A DNA stretch of 59,901 bases from contig JAKAXK010000001.1 of assembly GCA_021827145.1 (NCBI GenBank), positions 73,006-132,906 on the forward strand. The letters are read 5' to 3'. Shown piece after piece: positions 10,221-19,527 of this stretch. The DNA is from Pseudomonadota bacterium (lineage in GTDB: Bacteria; Pseudomonadota; Gammaproteobacteria; Acidiferrobacterales; Acidiferrobacteraceae). The notes under the pieces were generated by a model that worked only from the letters and a program-made list of their open reading frames with translations, did no database searches and was not told the DNA's origin. Each line of letters opens with the position of its first letter. Positions within the stretch are counted from its first letter, which is position 1. The position numbers and the translations under genes were made by a program.

Positions 10221-10803
10221 ACTGTGTTTTCGCCGCAGCGCCTCCCGCGACACTCGCCCCGAAGGTCCATTGGCCGCTGGCCGCCGCCGGCCAATAGCAG
10301 GCGCCGCTGGACGCTGGCGTCGCCGAGGTCGCGGCGAGCAGGGGCTGGCCGAGCGGACTGAAGGCCAGGCAGGTGAGCGGCGACCCCTTCGACCCTTGCG
10401 ACCCTTTGATAGTGAGTTGGACATTGGCCGACACCACACTCACATGGACCTGCACGGGGCCCGCGGACGGTTTGGTGTTGCCGGCACAGCCCCCGTGACT
10501 TCCGGTACAGACATAGATGTACTGCTGGCCGCCTTGGCTTACGACCTGCAGGGACCAGTTGTGATAGTGGGTCGTGGATGAGGGCGGACTCATCAGGGCG
10601 CTGGCCATGACCGTCTGCAGCGCCGTGCGCACGCGCGCTTGGGCCACGTTGATATTGTCCGTTCCAAGCCAGGACAGTAGACCCAGAAAGCCCGCGCCGA
10701 TCAGGATGGTGACGATGGTGAGCACCACCATGAGCTCGACGAGGGTCATGCCGCGGCTAGCGCGACCCCCGCTCATGGGGCGACCCGGATACCGATCACC
10801 CAT
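10210..10803 (-). CDS. FimT/GspH-like minor prepilin
   Basis: About 197 residues from the ATG at 10803, two bases after the pilE-like stop; an ATG at 10830 inside the previous gene is less likely. The leader is long (MGDRYPGRPMSGGRASRG) before MTLVELMVVLTIVTILIGA, where Gly-Met is the expected cut site and the conserved Glu is present. The C-terminal globular part matches the GspH/FimT size range. It overlaps the next gene by 11 bases. Confidence 0.75.
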   Translation of the reverse strand: MGDRYPGRPMSGGRASRGMTLVELMVVLTIVTILIGAGFLGLLSWLGTDNINVAQARVRTALQTVMASALMSPPSSTTHYHNWSLQVVSQGGQQYIYVCTGSHGGCAGNTKPSAGPVQVHVSVVSANVQLTIKGSQGSKGSPLTCLAFSPLGQPLLAATSATPASSGACYWPAAASGQWTFGASVAGGAAAKTQYVF

Positions 10804-10804
10804 A

Positions 10805-11281
10805 TCACCACCCCACCACCGTCGTGCCATTGGGGAGCACCTCGCAGCGGTCGTTCAGGCTATCCAGGTAAAAAACTTCGGTGGTCGGCAGCCCCGAGGC
10901 CGCGGTCGGCGTGGCCGACAAGGCATAGCTCGGTCCCGCGGGGGCGGCCACATTACACACGCCCGGGTCTGGGTTCTGGATGGCGTAGGTGAAGAATGGA
11001 TTGGGGTTGTTGCCGGGGTTCCAGCCCGGAAGCGCGTTCGGGGTGAGCGCCGGGTTGCTCGCCGGGTAGGCGTTGTTGTTCTGGTAATAACGCTCCATGA
11101 GCGTGGACAGCAAGACCAGATTGCTCTCGCCGCGCCCGATCTTGGCGCCCTTGATGTAGTGTGAATAAATGGGGATCGCAATCGCGGCAATGATGGCCAA
11201 AATCGCGATGACGACCATCACCTCAACGAGGGTGAACCCCCGTTCCGTGCCTCGCTTTCCGATCATTCGTGTTCCCACCAT
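10805..11281 (-). CDS. PilE-like type IV prepilin
   Basis: 158 residues from the ATG at 11281, with AGGGG about eight bases upstream (alternative ATG at 11266). The signal RGTERGFTLVEVMVVIAIL is a classical type IVa prepilin leader. Downstream comes the alpha1 stalk helix with YIKGAKIGRGESNLVLLSTL and then YYQNNNAYPA, typical of PilE-type pilins, and a C-terminal pair of cysteines (CNVA and RCEV) that would define the D-region. First gene of the operon; no PilY1 homologue follows. Confidence 0.85.
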   Translation of the reverse strand: MVGTRMIGKRGTERGFTLVEVMVVIAILAIIAAIAIPIYSHYIKGAKIGRGESNLVLLSTLMERYYQNNNAYPASNPALTPNALPGWNPGNNPNPFFTYAIQNPDPGVCNVAAPAGPSYALSATPTAASGLPTTEVFYLDSLNDRCEVLPNGTTVVGW

Positions 11282-11493
11282 AACCGCGCCCCTGCCCTTG
11301 GTAGCCCTGCCCCGATGCGCGCCAACCTTGTCTCGGGCGCGCTCAGTGATCGTATGAGTATAGGTCAAATTGGCGCCATGTGTGGTACGCATGAGTCCGT
11401 TGGGCGGGCTGGCTAGGGGGCTACTCGGGGGCGGGGGTGGCGCATGGCCGGGAAGAGGTGGGCAAGCGCCCGTGGGCACCCTATACTGGGGAC
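11282..11493 (+). promoter_or_regulatory. Divergent intergenic region, prepilin operon and moxR operon
   Basis: About 210 bases between divergent operons. On the minus strand TATACT (complement of 11353-11358) lies about 70 bases before pilE, with no good -35. On the plus strand TATACT at 11482-11487 lies close to the preferred moxR start. I found no convincing sigma54 site, although pilin genes often use one. Confidence 0.35.
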
Positions 11494-12411
11494 GTGGACG
11501 CCCCGATATCCCACCATGCACTGATCGCGCCAGCCCTGGCCGCGCTCGAGAGGATCCTGGTCGGCAAGGCCGAGACCGTAAGGCTCGCCCTTTGCTGCGC
11601 GCTGGCGGGCGGCCACCTGCTGCTAGAGGATGTCCCAGGGGTCGGCAAGACCACGCTCGCCTACGGCCTCCAGTCCGTACTTGGGCTCGACTTCAAACGC
11701 CTGCAGTTCACCGCCGATCTGTTGCCGGCCGACGTGGTCGGGGTGTCGATATTCGATGCCGAGACGCGCGGATTCCACTTTTACAAGGGCCCGGTCTTCA
11801 CCCAATTATTGCTGGCCGACGAGATCAATCGTGCCACCCCCAAGACCCAGAGCGCGCTGCTCGAGGCCTTGGCCGAGGGCCAGGTCACGGTGGACGGGGT
11901 GCGTCACCACCTGCCCCAGCCCTTCTTCGTGGTGGCCACCCAGAATCCGCACCATCAGATCGGCACTTTTCCGTTACCGGAATCGCAGCTCGACCGCTTC
12001 CTGATGCGTTTGAAGATAGGCTATCCCGACCGCGCCGCGGAACGCGAGATCCTGACCGGCGACGATCGCCAGGCGATGGCCCGCGACCAGCCGGCGTTGC
12101 TGGCGCCGAGCGACCTTCTGGCCTTACGCGTGCAGGCCCGCGAGATCCGCTGTGCGGGGGCCTTGGTGGATTACATCCAGGACCTGCTCGCGGCCAGTCG
12201 CGCGCGCCCGGATTGGGGCGGCGGTTTTTCGCCCAGGGCGGGGCTTGCGCTTCGCGATGCCGCGCGCGCCTATGCCCTGCTTCGGGATCGGGACTATGCC
12301 CTGCCAGAGGACGTCCAGGCGGTGGCGGTGGCAGTGCTCGCCCACCGACTCCCCGTCAGCGATCCGGAGCGCGAGGTGCAGCGGCTGCTCGAGGTCGTGG
12401 CGATCCCATGA
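11494..12411 (+). CDS. MoxR-family AAA+ ATPase
   Basis: 305 residues from the GTG at 11494; GTG codons at 11437 and 11458 are in frame but upstream residues do not look conserved. Walker A EDVPGVGKTTLA, the family hallmark FKRLQFTADLLPADVVG, Walker B LLLADEINRA, sensor 1 VVATQNP and FPLPESQLDRFLM are all present. MoxR ATPases act as chaperone-like assembly factors, often with VWA-domain partners. Here it is coupled to DUF58 and a transglutaminase-like gene, overlapping the former by four bases; such trios are widespread, with unsettled function. Confidence 0.92.
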   Translation: MDAPISHHALIAPALAALERILVGKAETVRLALCCALAGGHLLLEDVPGVGKTTLAYGLQSVLGLDFKRLQFTADLLPADVVGVSIFDAETRGFHFYKGPVFTQLLLADEINRATPKTQSALLEALAEGQVTVDGVRHHLPQPFFVVATQNPHHQIGTFPLPESQLDRFLMRLKIGYPDRAAEREILTGDDRQAMARDQPALLAPSDLLALRVQAREIRCAGALVDYIQDLLAASRARPDWGGGFSPRAGLALRDAARAYALLRDRDYALPEDVQAVAVAVLAHRLPVSDPEREVQRLLEVVAIP

Positions 12412-13310
12412 GCCGGCCGGCCCTGACGCTTGGGCGCCGCTCCATCTATCTCATCCCGACGCGTGAAGGCCTGTGGTTTGGCGCGATCGTGTTCGTGTTA
12501 TTGCTCGCCGCCGTGAATTACGGCAACGGTCTGGCCTACGCGGTCACCTTCTTGTTGGCGGCCTTCGCGACCCTGTCATCGGCGATAGGGCAGCGCAATC
12601 TGCTCGGGCTCGTGATCCACGAAGGCCTGCCGCGCCCGGGGTTCGCGGGATCCTCCGTGGGGTTCCGGGTGATCCTGGCGAACCCGACGGACACCGGGCG
12701 CTTGGGTGTCACCGTAGCCGCCATCAAGGGGCCGTCGGTCACTGTGGATCTTGCGCCGCGCGCGCAACAGACGATCGAGATCCCCTGGGCCGCGGTGCGC
12801 CGCGGGTCCATCCCGGCACCAGCGGTGCGCATCAGCAGCCGTTATCCCTTCGGGCTGCTCCGGGCCTTTTCCCGGCGTATGGCGCTTGAGGATCCAGCCA
12901 TCGCCTACCCCAACCCCCTCCCCTACGCAGCCTTGCCCCCCGGACATGAAAACGGCGCATCAGACAGGGAAACCACCGGCGTCGTGGCCGAGGGCGGGGG
13001 TGATTTTGCGGGGCTGGTCGCTTTCCGTCCCGGAGAGAGCCCCCGGCATATCCATTGGAAGGCCGTGGCGGCGGGCAAGGGCTTTCTGGTAAAGCGTTTT
13101 GCGGGCGTCGCGGACCGGGAGATCTGGCTTGCCGCCGACCCCTCAGGGGGGGTGGAGGAAGAGCTCCGGCGCCTCTGCCGGCAAGTGCTCGATGCCGAAA
13201 AGGACGGTTACCGTTACGGCCTTGCCCTGGGCGCGGACAGGATCCCGGCTGCCGCCGGGACCGCCCACCTCGAGCGCTGCCTGAAGGCCTTGGCCTTGCA
13301 TGACGCGTAA
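12408..13310 (+). CDS. DUF58-family protein
   Basis: 300 residues. Two adjacent hydrophobic segments near the N terminus (about 19-55), then an extracytoplasmic-like beta domain, then the DUF58 core with FRPGESPRHIHWKAVAAGKGFLVKRF, the conserved signature of this family (related to VWA-fold proteins). Start ATG overlaps the moxR stop. Encoded between MoxR and a transglutaminase-like protein, so the three probably form one membrane-associated system; substrate unknown. Confidence 0.88.
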   Translation: MSRPALTLGRRSIYLIPTREGLWFGAIVFVLLLAAVNYGNGLAYAVTFLLAAFATLSSAIGQRNLLGLVIHEGLPRPGFAGSSVGFRVILANPTDTGRLGVTVAAIKGPSVTVDLAPRAQQTIEIPWAAVRRGSIPAPAVRISSRYPFGLLRAFSRRMALEDPAIAYPNPLPYAALPPGHENGASDRETTGVVAEGGGDFAGLVAFRPGESPRHIHWKAVAAGKGFLVKRFAGVADREIWLAADPSGGVEEELRRLCRQVLDAEKDGYRYGLALGADRIPAAAGTAHLERCLKALALHDA

Positions 13311-15324
13311 GGTCGCGGACACCCCCCGATTCCTGCCGCCCCCCCTGGTCGCGGCGCTCTTGGCGCTGAGCGGCATTCCGCTCCTCGCCCACCTGCCTTG
13401 GTGGACGGTGGCGCTCGGCGCGGTCTTCACGGCCTGGCGATATGCGGAAGGCCGTTGGGTGGCGCGGCCGCCACGGCTCTTGCTTTGGGTGTTGGTGCTG
13501 GCGGTGGGCCTACTCGTCTACGGACGCTTTCGCACCCTGGTGGGAGAACATCCGGGCTTGAGCTTTCTCGTCATGCTGCTTGGCCTGAAGTGCCTGGAGG
13601 CGGAGACGCCACGGGACGCCGTGGTGCTCGTGCTTTTGAGTTATGTGGCCTTGCTTGGCGACCTCTTATTCCGCCCGTCCATGGCCATGGGGGCGTTCGC
13701 ACTCGCCTTCCTGATCATGTCCTTCGTGGCGCTCTCCCTTATCGCGCAACCGCACGGGCTCGCCTTCCGGCAGCGCCTGCGCCAGAGCACCATCGTCATG
13801 CTGCAGGCCATTCCGCTTGCGGCGCTCGCTTATGTCGTATTTCCGCGCATCGCGGGTGGGCTTTGGCGCAGTGCCCCGCGGCCGGTCGGACAAACCGGGC
13901 TCACGCCCGACCTGCGACCGGGATCCTTGAGCGCACTGCTCTCGTCACGCGCGGTCGCCATGCGGGTGATCTTTCATGGGCCACGCCCGCGCCGGGACCA
14001 GCGCTATTTTCGCGCTTATGTGCTGACCGCCACCAACGGCCGTGTGTGGCATCCGGGGCCGCCGGATGCCCCCGGAATTACCAAGGGGCGTCCCTACAGC
14101 CCCTACACGGTGCTTTTGAATCCGACCGAAAATCGGGTGCTACCGGTCCTGGACTGGCCGGTCAGCGCCCCCCAGCGGACGCGGCTGGAGCCGGGGGGCG
14201 TACTGCGCGCGCGCCACGCGGTTCGACATCTGGTTCGCTACCGGCTCACAAGCGCGCGCCGGCGCTACGATCGGCTCACGCGCACAGGGCGGCGCCAGGA
14301 CTTGGCCCTGCCATCGGACCTGAACCCCCGCACCCGGGCGCTGGCTGCGCGCCTAGGCCAGGGCACGCCCTCGCCGCAGGCACTGGCGCAGCGGGTCCTG
14401 GCGTATTTCGTGCGCCATCATTTCGTTTACACCCTGAACCCACCGACCATGGGGCCACACCCGATCTCGCGCTTCTTGTTCCGGGTACGGGCCGGCTATT
14501 GCGAGGATTACGCGGCCGCCTTCGCGACCTTGATGCGGGCCGCGGGGGTGCCCACCCGTATCGTCGTGGGCTTTTACGGAGGGGAGTTCAATCCCGAGGG
14601 TGGGGATATCATCGTGCGCAACTATGATGCCCACTCCTGGGACGAGATCTGGAGCGGGCGGCGCTGGCTGCGCGTGGACCCCACCGCGGTGGTGGCGCCG
14701 GGCGCACTCCAGGAGCGGTGGCCCGTGTTCCGCCGATTCCTGGCGCAAGGCGGCGCGCGCTTCGCGACCCCGCGACCCTGGTGGAAGGTGCTGCGCCATC
14801 GCGTCGGCCTCTTTCAGGATGCGGCCACCACCGCGTGGGACAACTGGGTGGTGGACTACAGCAGCCGTCGACAAGCCGCGTTGTTGAGAAAGCTGGGGTG
14901 GCGGGATGCGGACCCCTTTGCCCTGGGTCTCGTCACCATCGTGCTCGCATTTTCGGCCCTGTCACTCGTGAAGGCGTTCGGGGGGCGGGTACGGCATGTG
15001 CGGGATGTGGGTCGCAAGGCGTACGACCGCTATTGCCGACGCATGGCGCGGATCGGTATCGCGCGCCGAGGCGCGGAAGGCCCGGCGGACTATGGGACGC
15101 GGGCCGCGCGCGCAAGACCGGACCTAGGCGCGGAGATCGCGCTGATTACCCGGCACTATATGGCTGTGCGCTACGGCGGTCAGACGGCAGCGCTGTCCGA
15201 GCTCAAGCGCGCGGTGCGCCGCTTCAGGCCGGGGGCGCGGGCGCGTCAGAGGTCAGCGGGCCTCGCGGACGGGCGCGCCAAAGCCAGACGATTCCTAAGA
15301 CCGCGGCCAACGGAGAGGCGATGA
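13300..15324 (+). CDS. TgpA-family membrane transglutaminase-like protein (DUF3488)
   Basis: 674 residues. About six N-terminal membrane segments (residues 12-180), a periplasmic transglutaminase-like domain, a further membrane helix near 540-560 and a cytoplasmic tail. The papain-like triad is visible: Cys401 in RAGYCEDYA, His445 in YDAHSWDE and Asp460 in LRVDPTA. In Pseudomonas TgpA is important for viability; the reaction is not settled. Overlaps the DUF58 gene by 11 bases, completing the moxR operon. Confidence 0.9.
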   Translation: MTRKVADTPRFLPPPLVAALLALSGIPLLAHLPWWTVALGAVFTAWRYAEGRWVARPPRLLLWVLVLAVGLLVYGRFRTLVGEHPGLSFLVMLLGLKCLEAETPRDAVVLVLLSYVALLGDLLFRPSMAMGAFALAFLIMSFVALSLIAQPHGLAFRQRLRQSTIVMLQAIPLAALAYVVFPRIAGGLWRSAPRPVGQTGLTPDLRPGSLSALLSSRAVAMRVIFHGPRPRRDQRYFRAYVLTATNGRVWHPGPPDAPGITKGRPYSPYTVLLNPTENRVLPVLDWPVSAPQRTRLEPGGVLRARHAVRHLVRYRLTSARRRYDRLTRTGRRQDLALPSDLNPRTRALAARLGQGTPSPQALAQRVLAYFVRHHFVYTLNPPTMGPHPISRFLFRVRAGYCEDYAAAFATLMRAAGVPTRIVVGFYGGEFNPEGGDIIVRNYDAHSWDEIWSGRRWLRVDPTAVVAPGALQERWPVFRRFLAQGGARFATPRPWWKVLRHRVGLFQDAATTAWDNWVVDYSSRRQAALLRKLGWRDADPFALGLVTIVLAFSALSLVKAFGGRVRHVRDVGRKAYDRYCRRMARIGIARRGAEGPADYGTRAARARPDLGAEIALITRHYMAVRYGGQTAALSELKRAVRRFRPGARARQRSAGLADGRAKARRFLRPRPTERR

Positions 15325-16414
15325 GGATGGCGAGCTTGCTGGCGGCACGCTCGGGGCCAGGGGCGAAGGCCAAAGTGTTGACGAAGAGCGCCATGGTGAA
15401 GCCGATACCGCTCAGCCAAGCGGCGCCCAGCACGTGACGCAGGCCGACGCCGGTGGGGAGATGGGCCCAGCGCAAACGCACGGCAAGCCACGATACACCG
15501 CCGACGCCACAGAACTTACCGAGAAGCAGGCCGAGCAGTACGCCCAGCAAGACCGGGGGCGAGCGCGTGATATCCGCGAGACGGAAGGTCAGCCCCGCAT
15601 TGGCGAGCGCGAAAAGCGGTAGGACCGCAAAATTGACGTAGGGTGATAGCCGTCGTTCGAGGCGCACACTGACATGCTCCGGCGACACCGTGGTATCTCG
15701 CGCGGGACTGCTGGCCGGGAAGGCGGCGGCGAGCAGGAAACCGGCCAGCGGAGGATTGATCCCGGCGCGCCACAAAGCCAGCCACAAGACTATGGCGAGC
15801 AGCGCATAAGGGCCGAAGCCACGCACCGCGCGGCGGTTCAGGACAATGAGCGTGGCCAGCACCAAAAAGGCTCCCAACAAGGCAGTTAGGTGGAAGTCGC
15901 GGGTGTAGTAGATCGCGATGACCAGGATGGCACCGAGATCGTCGACGATGGCTAAAGCGAGCAGGAAGATGAGGAGGTTGCGTGGCACGCGCCGCCCGAG
16001 CAGGGTGAGAGCGCCGACCGCAAAGGCGATATCGGTACTCATGGGGACGCCCCAACCGGCCACGGTCGGACCTCCGGGGTTGAAGGCATGGTAAATGAGC
16101 GCCGGCAGGATCATGCCTCCCAAGGCGGCCGCAAGGGGCAGGACCATGGTGCGCGGGTGGCGCAGGGCGCCGTGCAGGAGCTCGCGTTTGAGGGCGAGAC
16201 CCACGACCAGGAAAAACACGGTCATAAGACCCTGGTCGACGATGGCCTGAGCCGTAAATCTGATGCCCCCAAGGTCGTGGGTGGCGTGCCAAAAGCCCCG
16301 GAAATCAGGGGCGTAGGCGGAGTTGGCGCTTACGAGCGCAGCGGTCGCCGCCAGAAAAAGCACAAGCGGGCCGGCGATGGCACGGCGGCCTTTGGGTTCA
16401 TTGGTGGGCGCCAC
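15224..16414 (-). CDS. nhaA: Na+/H+ antiporter NhaA
   Basis: 396 residues from the GTG at 16414, with GGAGG four bases upstream. Twelve membrane segments; the functional residues are present: STDIAFAVG (E. coli Asp133 region), AIVDDLGAI (Asp163/Asp164 pair) and LLLGKFCGV (Lys300 region). It exchanges sodium for protons across the inner membrane. Its 3' end overlaps the convergent tgpA-like gene by about 100 bases. Adjacent TATACT (complement of 16456-16461) may serve as the -10. Confidence 0.95.
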   Translation of the reverse strand: MAPTNEPKGRRAIAGPLVLFLAATAALVSANSAYAPDFRGFWHATHDLGGIRFTAQAIVDQGLMTVFFLVVGLALKRELLHGALRHPRTMVLPLAAALGGMILPALIYHAFNPGGPTVAGWGVPMSTDIAFAVGALTLLGRRVPRNLLIFLLALAIVDDLGAILVIAIYYTRDFHLTALLGAFLVLATLIVLNRRAVRGFGPYALLAIVLWLALWRAGINPPLAGFLLAAAFPASSPARDTTVSPEHVSVRLERRLSPYVNFAVLPLFALANAGLTFRLADITRSPPVLLGVLLGLLLGKFCGVGGVSWLAVRLRWAHLPTGVGLRHVLGAAWLSGIGFTMALFVNTLAFAPGPERAASKLAILIASPLAAVLGIVWLWRARPRGPLTSDAPAPPA

Positions 16415-16535
16415 GGTACCTCCGGGGGCATAGTTTGGGTCTGGGCGTTCGGGAAGTATACGGGATACACGGCCAACACAGAGGGGGTGATTGAAGAATA
16501 GCGCCGCTAGGGCGACCAGGGGCTCGCCGAGACGT

Positions 16536-17855
16536 TTATTTGCCGATACAGAAGTTGGAGAAGATGCGGCCGAGCAGCTCATCGCTCGTCATGCGTCCCG
16601 TCACCTCACCAAGGGCCTCGTGCGCGAGCCGCAACTCCTCGGCCACGAGTTCGGTGCTGCCCTCGCGCTTGTGATCCAGCGCCCGCGCGAGCGTCTGCTC
16701 CACCGTCTCCAAAGTCACCACGTGCCGGCGGCGGGCGGTGAAGACGCCCTCCCCGCCGACATCGGCCCCGCCCCCCAGCAGCCGAGCCCGGACGCCGCGG
16801 CGCAGATCGGCAAGGCCCGCGCCGCTCGGCGCGCAGACCGCGAAGCCCTCGGCGCACGCCCCCGGCGGCCGCTGGGTCTGGTCGATCTTGGTAAAGACGA
16901 TGATAGCCCCCGGCGGTGGTGGTGGCGCGGGGCCACGGGCCGTGTCGTCGATCAACCAGAGGACACAATCCGCTTCGGCGAGCGCGGCGTGCGCGCGGCG
17001 TATGCCCTCGCGTTCCACGGGATCGTCCGTGGCGCGCAGGCCGGCGCTGTCGACGAGATCCAAGGCCAGGCCTTCCATCACGACACGCTCGCGCACGAGA
17101 TCACGGGTGGTGCCCGGGTAGGGACTCACGATGGCCGCCTCGTGGCCGACAAGGGCGTTCAGGAGGGTGGACTTGCCCGCATTCGGGGGGCCGGCGATAG
17201 CAACGCGCGCGCCTTCTTGGAGGACGCGCCCTTCCCGCCCGCGGCGCATGGCCTCGGCAAGGTCCCGGCGCAGGCCGTCGAGCCCGGCGGTGAGGGCTCT
17301 GTCGTCGGCGATGTCGAGGGCCTCGTCGGGGAAATCGAGGGCCGCCTCAACGTGGATGCGCAGCCTCACAAGGCGCTCATCCAGGGCGCGTAGGATCTCG
17401 GAGAAGGCGCCGCGCAGGGTGTTCATGGCGGCGCGCGCCGCGCCCTCATGGGCGCTCTCTATGAGGTCGGCGACCGCCTCCGCCTGCACGAGGTCGATCT
17501 TGCCGTTCAAGAAGGCGCGTTCGGTGAATTCCCCTGGGCGCGCGAGACGGGCACCCAGGGCAATAAGGGCCTTGACGAGGCGATCAAGGACCACGGGGCT
17601 ACCGTGTCCTTGAAGTTCCAGGACATCCTCGCCCGTAAATGAGCCGGGCGCGGGAAAAAACAGCGCTACACCCTGGTCGAGCGCCCTCCCTTGTTCATCC
17701 AGAAAGGTCGACAGGGTCGCAAGCCGTGGGGCCGGGGTGCGGCGCAATACCGCCTGGGCGAGGTTTGGAACCAAGGGACCCGAGATCCGCACCACCCCTA
17801 TACCCCCCATGCCGGGGGGTGTGGCGACGGCGCAAATCGTGTCGGCCGCGTTCAC
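16536..17855 (-). CDS. mnmE: tRNA modification GTPase MnmE (TrmE)
   Basis: 439 residues from the GTG at 17855. N-terminal folate-binding domain with TICAVATPPGMGGIGVVRISG, the helical domain with LNGKIDLVQAEAVADLI, the G domain with GPPNAGKSTLLNAL (G1), PGTTRD (G2), DSAGLR (G3) and FTKIDQ (G4), and the C-terminal CIGK tetrapeptide whose Cys is essential. Forms the MnmE-MnmG complex for U34 modification. Its start lies six bases past the yidC stop. Confidence 0.95.
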   Translation of the reverse strand: MNAADTICAVATPPGMGGIGVVRISGPLVPNLAQAVLRRTPAPRLATLSTFLDEQGRALDQGVALFFPAPGSFTGEDVLELQGHGSPVVLDRLVKALIALGARLARPGEFTERAFLNGKIDLVQAEAVADLIESAHEGAARAAMNTLRGAFSEILRALDERLVRLRIHVEAALDFPDEALDIADDRALTAGLDGLRRDLAEAMRRGREGRVLQEGARVAIAGPPNAGKSTLLNALVGHEAAIVSPYPGTTRDLVRERVVMEGLALDLVDSAGLRATDDPVEREGIRRAHAALAEADCVLWLIDDTARGPAPPPPPGAIIVFTKIDQTQRPPGACAEGFAVCAPSGAGLADLRRGVRARLLGGGADVGGEGVFTARRRHVVTLETVEQTLARALDHKREGSTELVAEELRLAHEALGEVTGRMTSDELLGRIFSNFCIGK

Positions 17856-17860
17856 ATCCC

Positions 17861-19507
17861 TCAGGCCTTGTCCACGCGTGCCATGACCCATTGCTGCTGG
17901 AGGATGGAAAGAACGTTGTTCGTGACCCAATACAAGACGAGGCCCGCCGGGAAGAACAGGAAGAAGCCTGTGAAGATTACCGGCATGATCATCATGATCT
18001 TGCGCTGCGTGGGGTCCATCATGGCCGGGTTCAGCATCTGCTGGGCCAGCATCGATATGCCCATGAGGATGGGCAGCACGAAATAGGGATCGGGGGCGGC
18101 CAGGTTATGGATCCAGAGAAGGAAGGGCGCGTCGCGCAAGGCCACGCTGTCGAGTAGCACCCAATACAAGGCTATGAAGACCGGGATCTGGACGATCATC
18201 GGCAGACATCCGCCGAGCGGGTTCATTTTCTCGGTCTTGTACATTTCCATCATGGCCTGCTGCAAGGCGGCCTTGTCCGTCCCGTGGCGTTCCTTCAAGG
18301 CCGCCATGCGCGGTTGTAGTTTGCGCATCTTGGCCATGGACTTGAAGCTTGCCGCCGAAAGCGGGAAGAAAATAACCTTGATCAGGACCGTCAGCAAAAT
18401 AATGGAGATACCCCAGTTGCCAACCACCGCCTCGATATGGGCAAGCACCCAATAAAGGGGTTGTGAAAGAACCGTGAGCCAACCGTAGTCGACGGTCAGA
18501 TTCAGCCCGGGGGCAACCGCCTTCAGGAGTGAAGGGGTTTTCGGGCCCAAAAAGAGCCGTGTCGTGAGCACCCCAGTGTGGCCAGGGGCAATCACTAGGG
18601 GCCGAGCCGTCTTGTAACCAACCACATAGCGGGGACCAGTCAACACGGAGCTGTAAAAGATAGCGGGCGTCTGAGCGCTCGGTATCGCCGCGCCGAGGAA
18701 GTAATGTTGCGAGACCGCCACCCAGCCGCCGGTCGCCGTCACATGCAAGGGGTGTTTCAGCATGCCCGTGAAGGGAGCCTTGTGATATTTGGCCTGGGGT
18801 GTGTAATAAGCCGCGCCGATATAAATAGGCGCCGAATGAAAGAGATGCGTCTTTGGTGGTGGGCTGTGCAGGAACTGATTGTACAAGTAGACGGTAATCG
18901 GCTGCGTGCCCGCGTTATGCACCGCGTATTGAACGGGGACGGTGTAACCGTGGGGCGCGAAAGTGTAGGTCTTGACGACACTGATGGCGCCTTGGTGCCA
19001 GCGGAAACGGATGGTGAGCGGTTGGCCGTGGGCGGGGACGGTGTAGTCACCTCCGCGGGTCTGATAGACGCTCGTGTGGTTGGGTAGGGTCACCTGCCCG
19101 AGCAAGCCGTTCTCGTTCGAAAAGACGGTATGACCCGAAGGCGTCAATAAGGCATAGGGCCGCTGGCCATGGCTCTTGTCCGCGGAATACCGCTGTAGGA
19201 GGAGCTGCGTAATATCCGCGCCCTGGGTGCTGATCATGGCGGTAAGGACAGGAGTCTTCACGACCACCAAAGGCATGGCGGCGGCGCGGGTGCTACGAGG
19301 CCCCGCCACCGTGGGCGCAGCTTGCGGGGCGGTCGTCGGCGCAGCCGCGGGGGCGGTCGGCGCGCGGATCCCCGGCGTCGCCGGTAGCGCGCGGGTGGTG
19401 GGCGCGGGGCCTGTGGGCACCGGGGCGCGCCAATGTTGCCAATCCGTCCAGATCGTAAACAAAATGACGGCAAGCAGGACATACAGCACGGGACGATAGT
19501 TGTTCAT
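17861..19507 (-). CDS. yidC: Membrane protein insertase YidC
   Basis: 548 residues with the gammaproteobacterial architecture: N-terminal membrane helix (about 7-20), a linker rich in Pro, Ala and Thr, a large periplasmic domain, and the conserved C-terminal insertase core with MNPLGGCLPMIVQIPVFIALYW and KIMMIMPVIFTGFFLFFPAGLV (quoted as two family motifs). It inserts membrane proteins alone or with SecYEG. Sits between yidD and mnmE in the standard rpmH-rnpA-yidD-yidC-mnmE order. Confidence 0.96.
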   Translation of the reverse strand: MNNYRPVLYVLLAVILFTIWTDWQHWRAPVPTGPAPTTRALPATPGIRAPTAPAAAPTTAPQAAPTVAGPRSTRAAAMPLVVVKTPVLTAMISTQGADITQLLLQRYSADKSHGQRPYALLTPSGHTVFSNENGLLGQVTLPNHTSVYQTRGGDYTVPAHGQPLTIRFRWHQGAISVVKTYTFAPHGYTVPVQYAVHNAGTQPITVYLYNQFLHSPPPKTHLFHSAPIYIGAAYYTPQAKYHKAPFTGMLKHPLHVTATGGWVAVSQHYFLGAAIPSAQTPAIFYSSVLTGPRYVVGYKTARPLVIAPGHTGVLTTRLFLGPKTPSLLKAVAPGLNLTVDYGWLTVLSQPLYWVLAHIEAVVGNWGISIILLTVLIKVIFFPLSAASFKSMAKMRKLQPRMAALKERHGTDKAALQQAMMEMYKTEKMNPLGGCLPMIVQIPVFIALYWVLLDSVALRDAPFLLWIHNLAAPDPYFVLPILMGISMLAQQMLNPAMMDPTQRKIMMIMPVIFTGFFLFFPAGLVLYWVTNNVLSILQQQWVMARVDKA

Positions 19508-19527
19508 GGTCAGGATTTCGGACTACC

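Noticed and set aside
11282-11400. Sigma54 promoter for the prepilin operon (TGGCGCCAATTTGACC)
   Set aside because: The -24 half is partly right but the -12 TGC is missing, so the match is not good enough.
12832-13392. Long antisense open frames over the DUF58/TgpA genes and elsewhere (for example 47562-48416)
   Set aside because: They mirror well-supported genes on the other strand, are Arg/Pro-rich, and lack ribosome-binding sites or family features. Typical of high-GC DNA.
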